From NCBI RefSeq assembly GCF_003194385.1, contig NZ_LAPT01000047.1, forward strand, positions 55,638-119,637: DNA of 64,000 nt, written 5' to 3'. Origin of the DNA: Pokkaliibacter plantistimulans. Lineage in GTDB: Bacteria; Pseudomonadota; Gammaproteobacteria; Pseudomonadales; Balneatricaceae. Below are positions 17,579-26,050 of the stretch, in pieces. The notes under the pieces were generated by a model. That model had not been told where the DNA came from. It ran no database searches and saw only the letters and a program-made list of their open reading frames with translations. Made by a program: the position numbers and the translations under genes. The first letter of the stretch is position 1. Every line of letters begins with the position of its first letter.

Positions 17579-18907
17579 ATGACACAGAGTCTAACGTCAC
17601 ATCAGCCGGTACGAAGCTGGGTACGCAGTGCAAATGATCACCCCGACTTTTCCCTGTTGAACCTGCCGCTTGGCGTGTTTCGCGTCGCCGGAGAGTCTCC
17701 TCGTGGAGGTGTGGCTATCGGTGACAGCGTCCTCGACTTGCGCGTGGCGGTGGATGCCGGACTATTTGTTGAAGTGGAGCAAGGGCTGGCTGCTAAGGCT
17801 GCGGCACTGGCAGCAGGCAGTCAGCTGAACGCCTTCTTTGCACTTGGAAAGCATGCGCGCGTACAGTTCCGGCAGGCGCTGCTGGCATTGCTGGAGGAGG
17901 GCAGTGTCTATCAGGTACGGATGGAGGCATTGGGCGAAGCGTTGCTGCGCCCAATGAGTCTCTGCGAGATGCTGCTGCCTGCGCGCATTGGTGACTACAC
18001 TGACTTTTATGTCGGTATTAACCACGCGATGAATGTCGGCAAACTCTTTCGTCCTGATAATCCTCTGCTGCCCAACTATAAGTATGTCCCTATTGGTTAT
18101 CACGGACGCGCTTCGACCATTGCTGTATCGGGTGCTACGTTCCATCGTCCTAAGGGGCAAACCCTGCCGGCCGGGCAAACTGTACCGGTATTTGGCCCCA
18201 GCAAAAAACTGGATTTCGAGCTGGAGCTGGGCATCTGGATTGGCAGCGGTAATCAAGTCGGTCAGGCCATCCCTATCAGTGAGGCCGCTGATCATATCGG
18301 CGGCTTCTGTCTGCTGAATGACTGGTCCGCACGCGATGTGCAGGCCTGGGAATATCAACCTCTGGGGCCTTTCCTGTCGAAGAGTTTTGCTACCACGGTG
18401 TCGCCCTGGATTATCAGCCCTGAAGCCCTGGCACCCTTCCGTAAAGCTCAGCCCAGCCGCCCGGAGGGGGATCCTGAGCCGCTTGATTACCTGCTTGATC
18501 ACAAGGATCAGGCTGAAGGCGCCTATGATATTGAACTGGAAGTGTTGCTGCTGACGGAAAGAATGGCTGCTGAGGGCATGGAGCCAGAAGTCATTTGCCG
18601 CAGTAACACCCTGAATATGTACTGGACGGTGGCGCAGATGGTGACACATCACAGTGTGAACGGTTGCCAGTTGCAGTCAGGTGACCTGTTTGGATCAGGC
18701 ACGCTGTCTGGCAAAGAAGAGGGGGAGTTCGGATCATTACTGGAGCTGACCCACGGCGGCAAGGAGGCTCTCCAGCTGGCAAATGGCGAGCGTCGTACGT
18801 TCCTCGAGGATGGCGATGTCATTGTCCTGCGTGCCCGTTGCCATGCCGAAGGCGGGGGCTCCATTGGTTTTGGTGAGTGTCGGGGGAAGGTATTGCCTGC
18901 TTGCTGA
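17579..18907 (+). CDS. fahA: Fumarylacetoacetase
   Basis: 442 residues. The N-terminal SH3-like domain (residues about 15-120) is followed by the catalytic FAH domain with DYTDFYVGINHAMNVG, YHGRAST, LDFELELGIWIG (metal-binding Glu residues), NDWSARDVQAWEYQPLGPF and GSGTLSG. The enzyme hydrolyses fumarylacetoacetate to fumarate and acetoacetate, the last step of tyrosine breakdown. AAGAGG precedes the ATG. It is probably co-transcribed with hmgA unless the intervening repeat element terminates transcription. Confidence 0.96.
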   Translation: MTQSLTSHQPVRSWVRSANDHPDFSLLNLPLGVFRVAGESPRGGVAIGDSVLDLRVAVDAGLFVEVEQGLAAKAAALAAGSQLNAFFALGKHARVQFRQALLALLEEGSVYQVRMEALGEALLRPMSLCEMLLPARIGDYTDFYVGINHAMNVGKLFRPDNPLLPNYKYVPIGYHGRASTIAVSGATFHRPKGQTLPAGQTVPVFGPSKKLDFELELGIWIGSGNQVGQAIPISEAADHIGGFCLLNDWSARDVQAWEYQPLGPFLSKSFATTVSPWIISPEALAPFRKAQPSRPEGDPEPLDYLLDHKDQAEGAYDIELEVLLLTERMAAEGMEPEVICRSNTLNMYWTVAQMVTHHSVNGCQLQSGDLFGSGTLSGKEEGEFGSLLELTHGGKEALQLANGERRTFLEDGDVIVLRARCHAEGGGSIGFGECRGKVLPAC

Positions 18908-19113
18908 AACCATGTCAGCTCACCGTTGATGTTTCTGTTGGTGGTACAAATTTACACAATATATGTGCAGTTATTCCTCTATTCTTCCCGCTTGTTGGAG
19001 GCTTGAGATTGATCTGTGGCGCCATGCCCTGATCAGCTTGAGTATTTGGTGATACCTCCTGAGCCCATCAGAGAGGGTATTTCACCTGGTAAGTTGTAAG
19101 AATAGAGGTGCAC

Positions 19114-19845
19114 ATGAAGTCGTCCATACTGGCTGTCAGCCTGATGTTACTGCCGTTATCTTCGTTGGCTGCCGAAGGCAGCAATTGGGGGTATAGCGGA
19201 GACATTGGTCCGGAAAACTGGGCAAAACTGAGTTCGGACTATGTTTTCTGCAAAGGTAAGAACCAATCGCCTATCAATCTCACCGGATTCACAGAGGCGC
19301 ATCTGGCACCGCTTGAATTTCACTACAGTACAGGTAAGGCGGAAATTTCACATCTTGGTCATACCATCAAGATTGCGACAGCCGCAGGCAGTTATATCGA
19401 GGTAGACGGTGAGCCATTTGAGCTGAAGCAGTTTCACTTCCATACGCCCGCTGAGAACCTGATTGAAGGTAAGTCTTACCCATTGGAAGGGCATCTGGTG
19501 CATATAGACAAAAATAGCAATCTGGCTGTTGTTGCTGTGATGTTTGCTGAAGGAGCTGCCAACCCCATCCTGAGCCAGGTTGCCAGCACAATGGGTAACA
19601 GTAAGGCTGCACACATTGAATTGTCTCAGCCACTGTCGGCTGAGGCACTGTTGCCAGCTGACAAGGAATATTTTCGTTTCAGTGGTTCGTTGACTACACC
19701 ACCTTGTACTGAAGGAGTACGCTGGTTGGTTATGAAACAACCGATGACCGCCTCGAAAGAGCAAATCAATGCGCTAACAAAGGCGGTGCCGCATGCCAAC
19801 AATCGCCCTGTGCAACCTCTGAACGGAAGGCTGGTTTTACAGTGA
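19114..19845 (+). CDS. Alpha-class carbonic anhydrase, periplasmic
   Basis: 243 residues from ATG 19114 (AGAGG upstream; an in-frame GTG lies two codons earlier). A signal peptide of about 21 residues ends in SLAA. The mature enzyme has the alpha-class signature: WGYSGDIGPENWAKL, KNQSPINLTG, zinc ligands His108 and His110 in QFHFHTPAEN and His127 in LEGHLVHID, and the C-terminal SLTTPPCTEGVRW. It interconverts CO2 and bicarbonate in the periplasm. It is a single gene ending in a perfect palindrome. Confidence 0.95.
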   Translation: MKSSILAVSLMLLPLSSLAAEGSNWGYSGDIGPENWAKLSSDYVFCKGKNQSPINLTGFTEAHLAPLEFHYSTGKAEISHLGHTIKIATAAGSYIEVDGEPFELKQFHFHTPAENLIEGKSYPLEGHLVHIDKNSNLAVVAVMFAEGAANPILSQVASTMGNSKAAHIELSQPLSAEALLPADKEYFRFSGSLTTPPCTEGVRWLVMKQPMTASKEQINALTKAVPHANNRPVQPLNGRLVLQ

Positions 19846-19864
19846 CTGCTATCCGCAACATCAG

Positions 19865-19888
19865 GCTGGTTACTTTAAAGTAACCAGC
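19865..19888 (+). terminator. 24-bp perfect palindrome after the carbonic anhydrase gene
   Basis: The arms GCTGGTTACTTT and AAAGTAACCAGC are directly abutting, 20 bp after the stop codon. There is no T-run. It is a probable 3'-end hairpin of the carbonic anhydrase transcript. Confidence 0.5.
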
Positions 19889-20020
19889 TTACGCCCCTGT
19901 CACCTCTTGTTTACCCCGTACCAGCTGAATAGCATTCCTCAACTCGATACTTGGTTCTTATTTAGAACTGTAGCCATCTGCGTTGCCGCAGCTGGGTGTT
20001 CACACTGTAGGAGTTAAAGC

Positions 20021-20575
20021 ATGAGCAAGACTGTCGTTGTTTATTTTTCTGGTTACGGACATACCCGCCGCGTTGCTGAGTTTGTTGCTGAAGGTGCCAG
20101 CGCAGAGCTGATCGAAGTGAACAGTGACGGCGATATCACTGAGGCTGCTTGGGAAAAACTGAATGCCGCCAGTGCAATTATTTTTGGTGCACCTACTTAC
20201 ATGGGATCCGTGCCCTGGCAATTCAAAAAGTTTGCCGATGCAACATCCAAGGTGTGGTTTACCCGTGGCTGGCAAGACAAGGTATTCGGTGGCTTCACTA
20301 ACAGTGCCAGTCTCAACGGTGATAAACAGGTCAGCCTGATTTATCTGCAGACACTGGCAGCTCAGCATGGTGGGTTGTGGGTGAGCCTGGGCTTGCCTCC
20401 GTCTAACACCAAAGCGGCAACACGTGCAGATGTAAACAATCTGGGTGGTTCTGCTGGTGTGCTGGTACAGTCCCCAGCTGATGTAGGTGCAGATGACATC
20501 CCATCTGGAGATCTGGAAACGGCACGTCTGTACGGTGCGCGTGTGGCGGACATTGCCAAGCGCCTGCACGGCTGA
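20021..20575 (+). CDS. Flavodoxin family protein (WrbA-like NAD(P)H:quinone oxidoreductase)
   Basis: 184 residues of flavodoxin fold. The FMN phosphate loop is FSGYGHTRRVAE near residues 9-20. GAPTYMGSVPWQFKKFAD (about residues 59-76) and the TNSASLNGDKQ loop resemble the flavin-contacting segments of WrbA/NQO-type reductases. It is likely a cytoplasmic FMN-dependent quinone reductase protecting against redox stress. A second, more typical WrbA is encoded at 36146-36754. It is monocistronic, with its own terminator downstream. Confidence 0.85.
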   Translation: MSKTVVVYFSGYGHTRRVAEFVAEGASAELIEVNSDGDITEAAWEKLNAASAIIFGAPTYMGSVPWQFKKFADATSKVWFTRGWQDKVFGGFTNSASLNGDKQVSLIYLQTLAAQHGGLWVSLGLPPSNTKAATRADVNNLGGSAGVLVQSPADVGADDIPSGDLETARLYGARVADIAKRLHG

Positions 20576-20600
20576 GAGGCAACTCTAGAGCCATGAAGTG

Positions 20601-20642
20601 AGGCCCGGCAGACCAGAAGAGGGGCCGGGTCTTTCATTTTTT
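20601..20642 (+). terminator. Rho-independent terminator after the flavodoxin gene
   Basis: The arms AGGCCCGGC and GCCGGGTCT (one G-T pair) enclose a loop of about 13 bases and are followed by TTCATTTTTT. Confidence 0.8.
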
Positions 20643-20862
20643 GAAACAGCATTTCTCAGTCTTTGTTAGCGCAGATTCACTGGCGAACGCTGGCAGATAT
20701 ATGAAAAGAAGAATGACGACATATATCTGGCATCGGCTGTCACATAGACTGTGATTGGTTTTATTTCACAATAAAGTCTGTATAAAAAATATATTCCATA
20801 CAGTTTTGACGCCATGAGTCGATAACTGGTAAATGGAGTTCCCGTGGTAGTCGAGGTGCCTC

Positions 20863-21279
20863 ATGCGCCAGTTCATTCGTCATCCTTCAAGTGTCCCCAT
20901 CAGCTGCCGTCATCAGGACGGTGAGCTGGAATGTTATCAGCGGTTGTGTAATTACAGCGAAGGGGGGCTAAGTGTGATGGTTGATGAAGCCATCGCGGTT
21001 GGTTCACTAGTAGAAATTTGTATCCCCATTCAGGATCCCCCGTTCTGTGCTCTGGGAGAGGTCGTGTGGAGTTCACCGATTAATAGTCATCACTACCAGC
21101 TTGGCGTGCGCTTCAGTGACGAGAACACGGCCTTCGCCGTACGTATGATTGAGCAGATCTGTCATATCGAGCAGTACCGCAAGGAAGTCGAAGAGCGGGA
21201 GGGGCGTTCTCTCAGTAGTGAGGAGGCGGCGACTGAGTGGATTGGAAAACACGCCGGACATTTCCCTGGATTGCATTGA
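20863..21279 (+). CDS. PilZ domain-containing protein
   Basis: 138 residues. Both cyclic-di-GMP contacts of PilZ domains are present: the RxxxR motif at residues 2-6 (RQFIR) and NYSEGG as the (D/N)xSxxG motif, about 27 residues later. The beta-barrel continues to about residue 95 (YQLGVRFSDEN). An acidic/basic helical tail follows. It is a single-domain c-di-GMP receptor of unknown target. The GGDEF protein at 27488 is the only possible c-di-GMP source in the window; a link is speculative. Confidence 0.88.
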   Translation: MRQFIRHPSSVPISCRHQDGELECYQRLCNYSEGGLSVMVDEAIAVGSLVEICIPIQDPPFCALGEVVWSSPINSHHYQLGVRFSDENTAFAVRMIEQICHIEQYRKEVEEREGRSLSSEEAATEWIGKHAGHFPGLH

Positions 21280-21304
21280 ATGTATCCGGCGTTAAGTGAA
21301 CCTT

Positions 21305-23338
21305 TTAGCTGATCAAAGCCTTTTGCTTCAGCTCGGCAAGTTGATCACGCAGCATGGCAGCTTGCTCGAATTCCAGATTTTTGGCGGCTGCATACATCTT
21401 CTCCTCCAGCTGGCTGATGGCCCTGGCCAGTTCCTTGGGTGACATCAGCTCCACATTCACCTGATAGTCTGCTGCAGGCTCAGCCACCTTGCGCTGCCCA
21501 CGGCCACGTCCGGGTTTACCGGGAGTGACGGCCCCTTCCAATATATCCTGCACCGATTTGAATACGGATCTGGGTGTAATGCCATGTGCTTCGTTGAAGG
21601 CGACTTGTTTGGCACGACGGCGCTCGGTTTCGTCGATAGCACGTTGCATCGAGCCGGTCATACGATCTGCGTAGAGAATGGCCTTGCCCCGTGCGTTTCG
21701 CGCGGCCCGGCCGATTGTCTGAATCAATGAGCGGTCAGAGCGGAGGAAGCCTTCTTTATCTGCATCCAGAATGGCAACCAGAGTGACTTCAGGCATGTCC
21801 AGTCCTTCACGCAGCAGGTTAATGCCGACCAGGACGTCAAACTCTCCCAAACGCAGATCCCGAATAATTTCTACCCGCTCGACGGTATCAATATCCGAGT
21901 GCAAATAGCGCACCTTGATACCGTGCTCGGTCAGATACTCGGTCAGGTCTTCTGCCATGCGCTTGGTCAGCGTGGTGACCAGCACTCTCTCATGCAGGTC
22001 AACGCGCAATCGAATTTCGGACAGCAGGTCATCGACCTGGGTGCTGGCGGGGCGGACCTCAATTTCTGGATCAACCAGTCCTGTCGGGCGAACCACCTGT
22101 TCAACGACCTGACCAGCATGTTCCTCTTCATACTTGCCTGGTGTTGCGGAGACAAAAATCATCTGTGGTGCTATGCGCTCCCATTCATCAAAACGCATGG
22201 GGCGGTTGTCTAAGGCTGACGGCAGGCGGAAACCGTACTCCACCAGGGTTTCCTTGCGTGAGCGGTCACCTTTATACATGGCACCCAGCTGTGGAATGGT
22301 GACATGGGATTCGTCAATGACCAGCAGGGCCTCAGCAGGGAGGTAGTCGAACAGGGTGGGAGGAGGTTCCCCCGGCCCTCTACCGGACAGAAAGCGAGAG
22401 TAGTTTTCGATGCCATTGCAGTAGCCCAGCTCTCTGATCATCTCGACGTCGTAACGTGTGCGTTGTTCAAGGCGCTGTAGCTCCAGCAATTTGTTATTAG
22501 CTTTGAAGTATTCCAGTCGTTCAACCAGTTCTTCTTCAATCATGTCGACCGCCCCGAGGAGCTTGTCGCGCGGAGTCACATAGTGAGTCTTCGGATAGAT
22601 GGTGACGCGAGGAACAGTTCGAAGTAGTTCCCCGGTAAGGGGATCGAAGAAGCGCAACGAATCCACTTCATCATCAAACAGCTCTATACGCACCGCTTCG
22701 CTGTCAGACTCTGCCGGGAATACATCGATGATCTCACCGCGAACCCTATAGGTGCCGCGAGTGAAGTCCACATCATTGCGTGTGTATTGCAATTCGGCCA
22801 AACGACGCAATATGGTCCGTTGATCTATGACATCGCCGCGCACCAGATGCAACATCATCTGCAAGTAGGATTCCGGGTCGCCCAAACCATAGATGGCAGA
22901 TACAGTTGCTACGACAATGGCGTCAGACCGTTCCATCATGGCCTTGGTAGCAGAGAGGCGCATTTGCTCGATGTGTTCATTTACCGAAGCATCTTTCTCA
23001 ATAAACGTATCTGAAGATGGCACGTAGGCTTCGGGCTGGTAGTAGTCATAATAGGAAACGAAGTACTCGACGGCGTTCTTGGGGAAAAACTCTTTGAACT
23101 CACCGTAGAGTTGCGCTGCAAGTGTTTTATTGTGTGCCAGTACCAGCGTTGGCCGCTGTGCCTGGGCGATGACGTTGGCAATGGTGAACGTTTTGCCTGA
23201 ACCTGTTACGCCCAACAGGGTCTGTGCAGCCAGCCCGTCATTGATACCTTCCGAGAGCAAGCGTATGGCGGAGGGTTGGTCGCCTGCGGGTTCATATTTG
23301 CTGGTAACCTGAAAACGTTCAGCAGTATGTTCACTCAT
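21305..23338 (-). CDS. uvrB: Excinuclease ABC subunit B
   Basis: 677 residues. The N-terminal helicase domain has Walker A GVTGSGKT at residues 43-50. The beta-hairpin that clamps damaged DNA is near [16 protein letters not shown]-box-like DESH and the C-terminal helicase motif QTIGRAARN follow, with a terminal UVR domain ([20 protein letters not shown]) that binds UvrC. It verifies lesions handed over by UvrA in nucleotide excision repair. It is a single gene. No LexA-type box was recognised upstream, unlike E. coli uvrB. Confidence 0.98.
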   Translation of the reverse strand: MSEHTAERFQVTSKYEPAGDQPSAIRLLSEGINDGLAAQTLLGVTGSGKTFTIANVIAQAQRPTLVLAHNKTLAAQLYGEFKEFFPKNAVEYFVSYYDYYQPEAYVPSSDTFIEKDASVNEHIEQMRLSATKAMMERSDAIVVATVSAIYGLGDPESYLQMMLHLVRGDVIDQRTILRRLAELQYTRNDVDFTRGTYRVRGEIIDVFPAESDSEAVRIELFDDEVDSLRFFDPLTGELLRTVPRVTIYPKTHYVTPRDKLLGAVDMIEEELVERLEYFKANNKLLELQRLEQRTRYDVEMIRELGYCNGIENYSRFLSGRGPGEPPPTLFDYLPAEALLVIDESHVTIPQLGAMYKGDRSRKETLVEYGFRLPSALDNRPMRFDEWERIAPQMIFVSATPGKYEEEHAGQVVEQVVRPTGLVDPEIEVRPASTQVDDLLSEIRLRVDLHERVLVTTLTKRMAEDLTEYLTEHGIKVRYLHSDIDTVERVEIIRDLRLGEFDVLVGINLLREGLDMPEVTLVAILDADKEGFLRSDRSLIQTIGRAARNARGKAILYADRMTGSMQRAIDETERRRAKQVAFNEAHGITPRSVFKSVQDILEGAVTPGKPGRGRGQRKVAEPAADYQVNVELMSPKELARAISQLEEKMYAAAKNLEFEQAAMLRDQLAELKQKALIS

Positions 23339-23646
23339 TGGAATTATTCACCTCACCAGGAATCCGTGTTCATTGGCACCATATTCGCCGACACAGACCC
23401 TTTTGATAGAGCTGGTCTTTACAGATGACAAGACCGGATAATAGCAGGCTGCCTGTGTGGATAACCAGTAGATTGCTATGTGAGTCAAGACTGCACGTCT
23501 ATGAATTACTGCTGTCTTTGCCTGATAGCAAAATGAGACGCTGTTGAAGAGTATTCTGCGCTAACTGATTGAGGAGGTTATCTTTTTTGTTTTAGTTCTT
23601 GACTCTCGGCTGCGAATCCGTACTATAAGCGCCCGTGCCGAGACAT
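23339..23646. other. Intergenic region between uvrB and tRNA-Asn
   Basis: 308 bp between divergent units. It carries the tRNA promoter (listed) and presumably the uvrB promoter, which was not identified. Confidence 0.5.
23599..23626 (+). promoter_or_regulatory. Promoter of the tRNA-Asn pair
   Basis: TTGACT (23599-23604) and TACTAT (23621-23626) are separated by 16 bp, followed by a GC-rich discriminator (GCGCCC) typical of stringently controlled stable-RNA promoters. The first tRNA starts about 14 bp after the expected transcription start. Confidence 0.7.
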
Positions 23647-23722
23647 TCCCTGATAGCTCAGTCGGTAGAGCAGCGGACTGTTAATCCGTTGGTCGCAGGT
23701 TCGAGTCCTGCTCGGGGAGCCA
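23647..23722 (+). tRNA. tRNA-Asn (GUU), copy 1
   Basis: A 76-nt cloverleaf. The acceptor arms are TCCCTGA and TCGGGGA with an encoded CCA end. The D-loop contains AGTCGGTAGA, the anticodon loop reads CTGTTAA (anticodon GTT), and the T-loop is GGTTCGAGTCC. Confidence 0.97.
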
Positions 23723-23748
23723 CTCTCGCACATATTTCCTTCCGACGT

Positions 23749-23824
23749 TCCCTGATAGCTCAGTCGGTAGAGCAGCGGACTGTTAATCCGTTGGTCGCAG
23801 GTTCGAGTCCTGCTCGGGGAGCCA
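23749..23824 (+). tRNA. tRNA-Asn (GUU), copy 2
   Basis: Identical to copy 1 over all 76 nt and separated from it by 26 bp. The pair is a tandem duplication read from one promoter. Confidence 0.97.
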
Positions 23825-23902
23825 CATCTTATATATCCTCTCTTGCTTTTTTCATGTCCTATCCGCTAACTACTGTATTAATGGTTTTGGACAGGAATGG
23901 TC

Positions 23903-24361
23903 ATGGATCGATATCTTCTGCTTCTTTTCTTAATTTTCTTTACCTCCTCAGCTTCTGCCTCCTCTTTTGAAGGAAAGGTGACCCATGTTTACGATGGTGA
24001 CACCTTGGTAGTGTCTTATCGAGGTCACGGTTTCAAGGTACGCCTGCTATACATCGATGCGCCAGAGCATGATCAGCGCTATGGCAGTGCTTCCAAAGCG
24101 ATGCTGCAAAAAATAGTGGGTAACCAGGACGTTCGTGTCGAATACGATCAGAAAGATAAGTATGGTCGCCTTTTGGGTCTGGTTTATCTGAATGGTTATA
24201 ACGTCAACGCCACTATGGTTGATCGGGGGATGGCCTGGGTCTACCGTCAATACTCGAGTGATGCCCGTTTACTGGAGCTTGAGCAGCGTGCGCGAACCGC
24301 CAAAAAAGGGTTGTGGCGTGATGCTGCTCCGATAGCGCCCTGGAAATGGCGGCATCGCTGA
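23903..24361 (+). CDS. Thermonuclease family protein (staphylococcal-nuclease-like), secreted
   Basis: 152 residues from ATG 23903, which has AGGA six bases upstream; the ATG at 23897 is too close to that site. A signal peptide (RYLLLLFLIFFTSSASAS) is followed by one SNase domain. Metal and catalytic residues are visible in YDGDTLVV, VRLLYIDAPEHDQ (Arg, Asp and Glu) and KYGRLLG (second Arg). It probably degrades DNA/RNA in the periplasm or outside, using Ca2+. It lies convergent to comEA, with a perfect inverted repeat between them. Confidence 0.9.
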   Translation: MDRYLLLLFLIFFTSSASASSFEGKVTHVYDGDTLVVSYRGHGFKVRLLYIDAPEHDQRYGSASKAMLQKIVGNQDVRVEYDQKDKYGRLLGLVYLNGYNVNATMVDRGMAWVYRQYSSDARLLELEQRARTAKKGLWRDAAPIAPWKWRHR

Positions 24362-24377
24362 TGCGGGGGTTGGTTCG

Positions 24378-24409
24378 GCATGTTGTGACTACATAATTCC
24401 ACAACATGC
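24378..24409. terminator. Inverted repeat between convergent nuclease and comEA genes
   Basis: The arms GCATGTTGTG (24378-24387) and CACAACATGC (24400-24409) enclose a 12-base loop. It sits between two convergent stop codons, so it could act as a bidirectional terminator, although T-runs are poor on both sides. Confidence 0.5.
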
Positions 24410-24426
24410 GTTATATCTTGCTTTGA

Positions 24427-24708
24427 TTATTGCGCTGCTTTGGTTGTGTCTTGCAGCAAAATATCGTCCTTATTGCGAGCAATCAGCGCCTCGCCAATAC
24501 CCTTCACTTCGCTTAGTTGTTCCGCACTGGTAAAGGGGCCGTGTTCAGCTCTCCACGCAACAATCGCCTCTGCCTTTTTTTGGCCGACACCGTTAAGGGC
24601 TTTGGCCAGTTCTTCAGCGGTAGCAGTATTGATGTTGACGGGAGTAGCGAAGCTGAACAAGGGGAAGGTCAAGGCAGCGACCGCTGCCAGGGTTTTTAGT
24701 ACTTTCAT
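24427..24708 (-). CDS. ComEA family helix-hairpin-helix DNA-binding protein
   Basis: 93 residues. A signal peptide (residues 1-21, MKVLKTLAAVAALTFPLFSFA) is followed by the ComEA-type double HhH: VNINTATAEELAKAL-GVGQKKAEAIVAWR, then LSEVKGIGEALIARN. Such periplasmic proteins bind incoming double-stranded DNA during natural transformation. The ComEC channel is encoded at 55001, so the two essential DNA-uptake parts are present though not linked. Confidence 0.92.
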   Translation of the reverse strand: MKVLKTLAAVAALTFPLFSFATPVNINTATAEELAKALNGVGQKKAEAIVAWRAEHGPFTSAEQLSEVKGIGEALIARNKDDILLQDTTKAAQ

Positions 24709-24855
24709 CTTTAGTCCTTTTGTTGTTTCTAGTCTGGCGACTCCTTCAATGCCAGCTGCTGTAAGTTATCAACTCTGCAATATTTAGCAATCAAAAAATA
24801 ACGCAACTTTACTTTTTGTGCTTATATTTGAAGGCTTACAGGTACTTGATAGGGT

Positions 24856-25119
24856 TCAGAATAGCTGCTCATCTTGCTGTTCGGAAGCGATGCCCGATTG
24901 TAGCCTGGCTTTCTGAGCCCGTGCTGCCTTTACTCGGCGCAGGTAGCGTTGACGACACTGTTGAATGATCTGTAGCTTTTCGCTGTTATTGTAGTTGTTC
25001 CAACTAAAGCGCTCATCTCTGGTGCGCATGCAGCCTTTACAAAAGCCTTTTGCATCAGATTCACAGACCCCGGCACAAGGATTAGGGACGGGGACATCAA
25101 ACAGGTCAAGTTGATTCAT
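24856..25119 (-). CDS. DUF1289 domain-containing protein
   Basis: 87 residues from ATG 25119. The frame is open for 13 more codons, but MNQLDLFDVPVPNPCAGVC is the usual beginning. The domain is the Cys-rich core PCAGVCESDAKGFCKGCMRT followed by WNNYNNSEKLQIIQQCRQR. The Cys pattern suggests metal binding. The function of the family is unknown. A basic C-terminal helix is rich in Arg and Lys. Confidence 0.83.
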   Translation of the reverse strand: MNQLDLFDVPVPNPCAGVCESDAKGFCKGCMRTRDERFSWNNYNNSEKLQIIQQCRQRYLRRVKAARAQKARLQSGIASEQQDEQLF

Positions 25120-25395
25120 TGGCGTAAATGCCCTGAGTGCAATGACGTTTTGTATCATGCCTTTATTTGTTCAGCATGGTAAATACTACAGCGTAGTAGA
25201 TGAATAAAACCTGTACTGGAAGTTGGGTCTTGGTATTTGCATATAGCTATTGTCTCTCTCTTAATCCAGTGTTGCATATTTGTGAATAAACCCTTGCGAA
25301 TGATGTCGTACATGTCTTTAATACGGTAGGTTGTTCAATATTCTTAACATAATAAAGACGGCTTTAATCGTAATCGACTTGGCAAGGATAAAGTG

Positions 25396-25944
25396 ATGAG
25401 TATTGATGTGGGGACACGATTAAAGGATGTGCGTAAGCAGCAAGGATTGTCGCAGCGTGAGTTGGCTAAACGAGCGGGCGTAACAAACAGTACTATTTCT
25501 TTGATCGAGCAGAATCGTGTAAGCCCTTCGGTGAGTTCGTTAAAGAAGGTGCTTGATGGTATTCCCATGTCCTTGCAGGAATTCTTTACTCTGGATGTGC
25601 CAGAGCAACGTCAGTATTTCTACTGTGCTGATGAGCAGCCTGATCTCGGGCACAGTAATATTGCTTTAAAAGTGGTGGGGTATAACTATCCCAATCGATC
25701 TCTCTCTGTCTTACATGAAATCTATCCTCCAGGGGCCGATACAGGTGAGGATATGCTGGTGCATGAGGGGCAAGAGGGTGGTGTTATTATTCAGGGTGAG
25801 CTGGAGTTGACTGTAGCGGATGAGACTCGTGTCCTGGTAAAAGGGGATGGCTACTTTTTTGATAGCAACTTACCCCATAGATTCCGTAATCCAGGTGTAG
25901 TTGACTGTGTAGTTGTTAGTGCAAATAACCCACCATCACTGTGA
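25396..25944 (+). CDS. XRE-family HTH regulator with C-terminal cupin domain (PuuR-like)
   Basis: 182 residues from ATG 25396 (AAGGA seven bases upstream). The N-terminal helix-turn-helix spans about residues 8-62 (RLKDVRKQQGLSQRELAKRA, then VTNSTISLIEQN). The C-terminal cupin from about residue 100 has HEGQEGGVIIQGELEL and FFDSNLPHRFRNP. Regulators of this build respond to small metabolites such as polyamines (PuuR) or amino acid derivatives. No target operon is adjacent. Its natural terminator has been split by the IS4 element downstream. Confidence 0.87.
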   Translation: MSIDVGTRLKDVRKQQGLSQRELAKRAGVTNSTISLIEQNRVSPSVSSLKKVLDGIPMSLQEFFTLDVPEQRQYFYCADEQPDLGHSNIALKVVGYNYPNRSLSVLHEIYPPGADTGEDMLVHEGQEGGVIIQGELELTVADETRVLVKGDGYFFDSNLPHRFRNPGVVDCVVVSANNPPSL

Positions 25945-25998
25945 TGCTTTTGACTATTTTTGGTCGTGTTTTGCTTAAAATGTTTGACGTGTCACAAG

Positions 25999-26015
25999 AA
26001 TGGCAGCCAGTGGCT
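25999..26015 (+). terminator. Left remnant of a terminator split by the IS4 element
   Basis: The 5' arm AATGGCAGCC and the loop AGT remain here, with GGCT as the start of the target duplication. The 3' arm GGCTGCCATT followed by TTTATTT is found at 27449-27465, on the other side of the element. Rejoined at the duplicated 10 bp, they form a perfect 10-bp stem with a 3-base loop and T-run. Confidence 0.8.
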
Positions 26016-26016
26016 T

Positions 26017-26050
26017 AATGCCAGTCAGTTAAGCTGACTGGCATTTTTAT
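26017..26050 (+). terminator. Terminator at the left end of the IS4 element
   Basis: The arms AATGCCAGTCAG (26017-26028) and CTGACTGGCATT (26034-26045) enclose a TTAAG loop and are followed by TTTTAT. The arms include the IS terminal repeat. It stops + strand transcription entering from the HTH-cupin gene and so replaces the terminator the element destroyed. Confidence 0.75.

Noticed and set aside
23339..23420. LexA/SOS box upstream of uvrB
   Set aside because: No CTG-N10-CAG pattern with suitable AT-rich centre was found.
23635..23970. Open frame across both tRNA-Asn genes
   Set aside because: Its translation repeats because it reads through two identical tRNAs; the cloverleaves are unambiguous.
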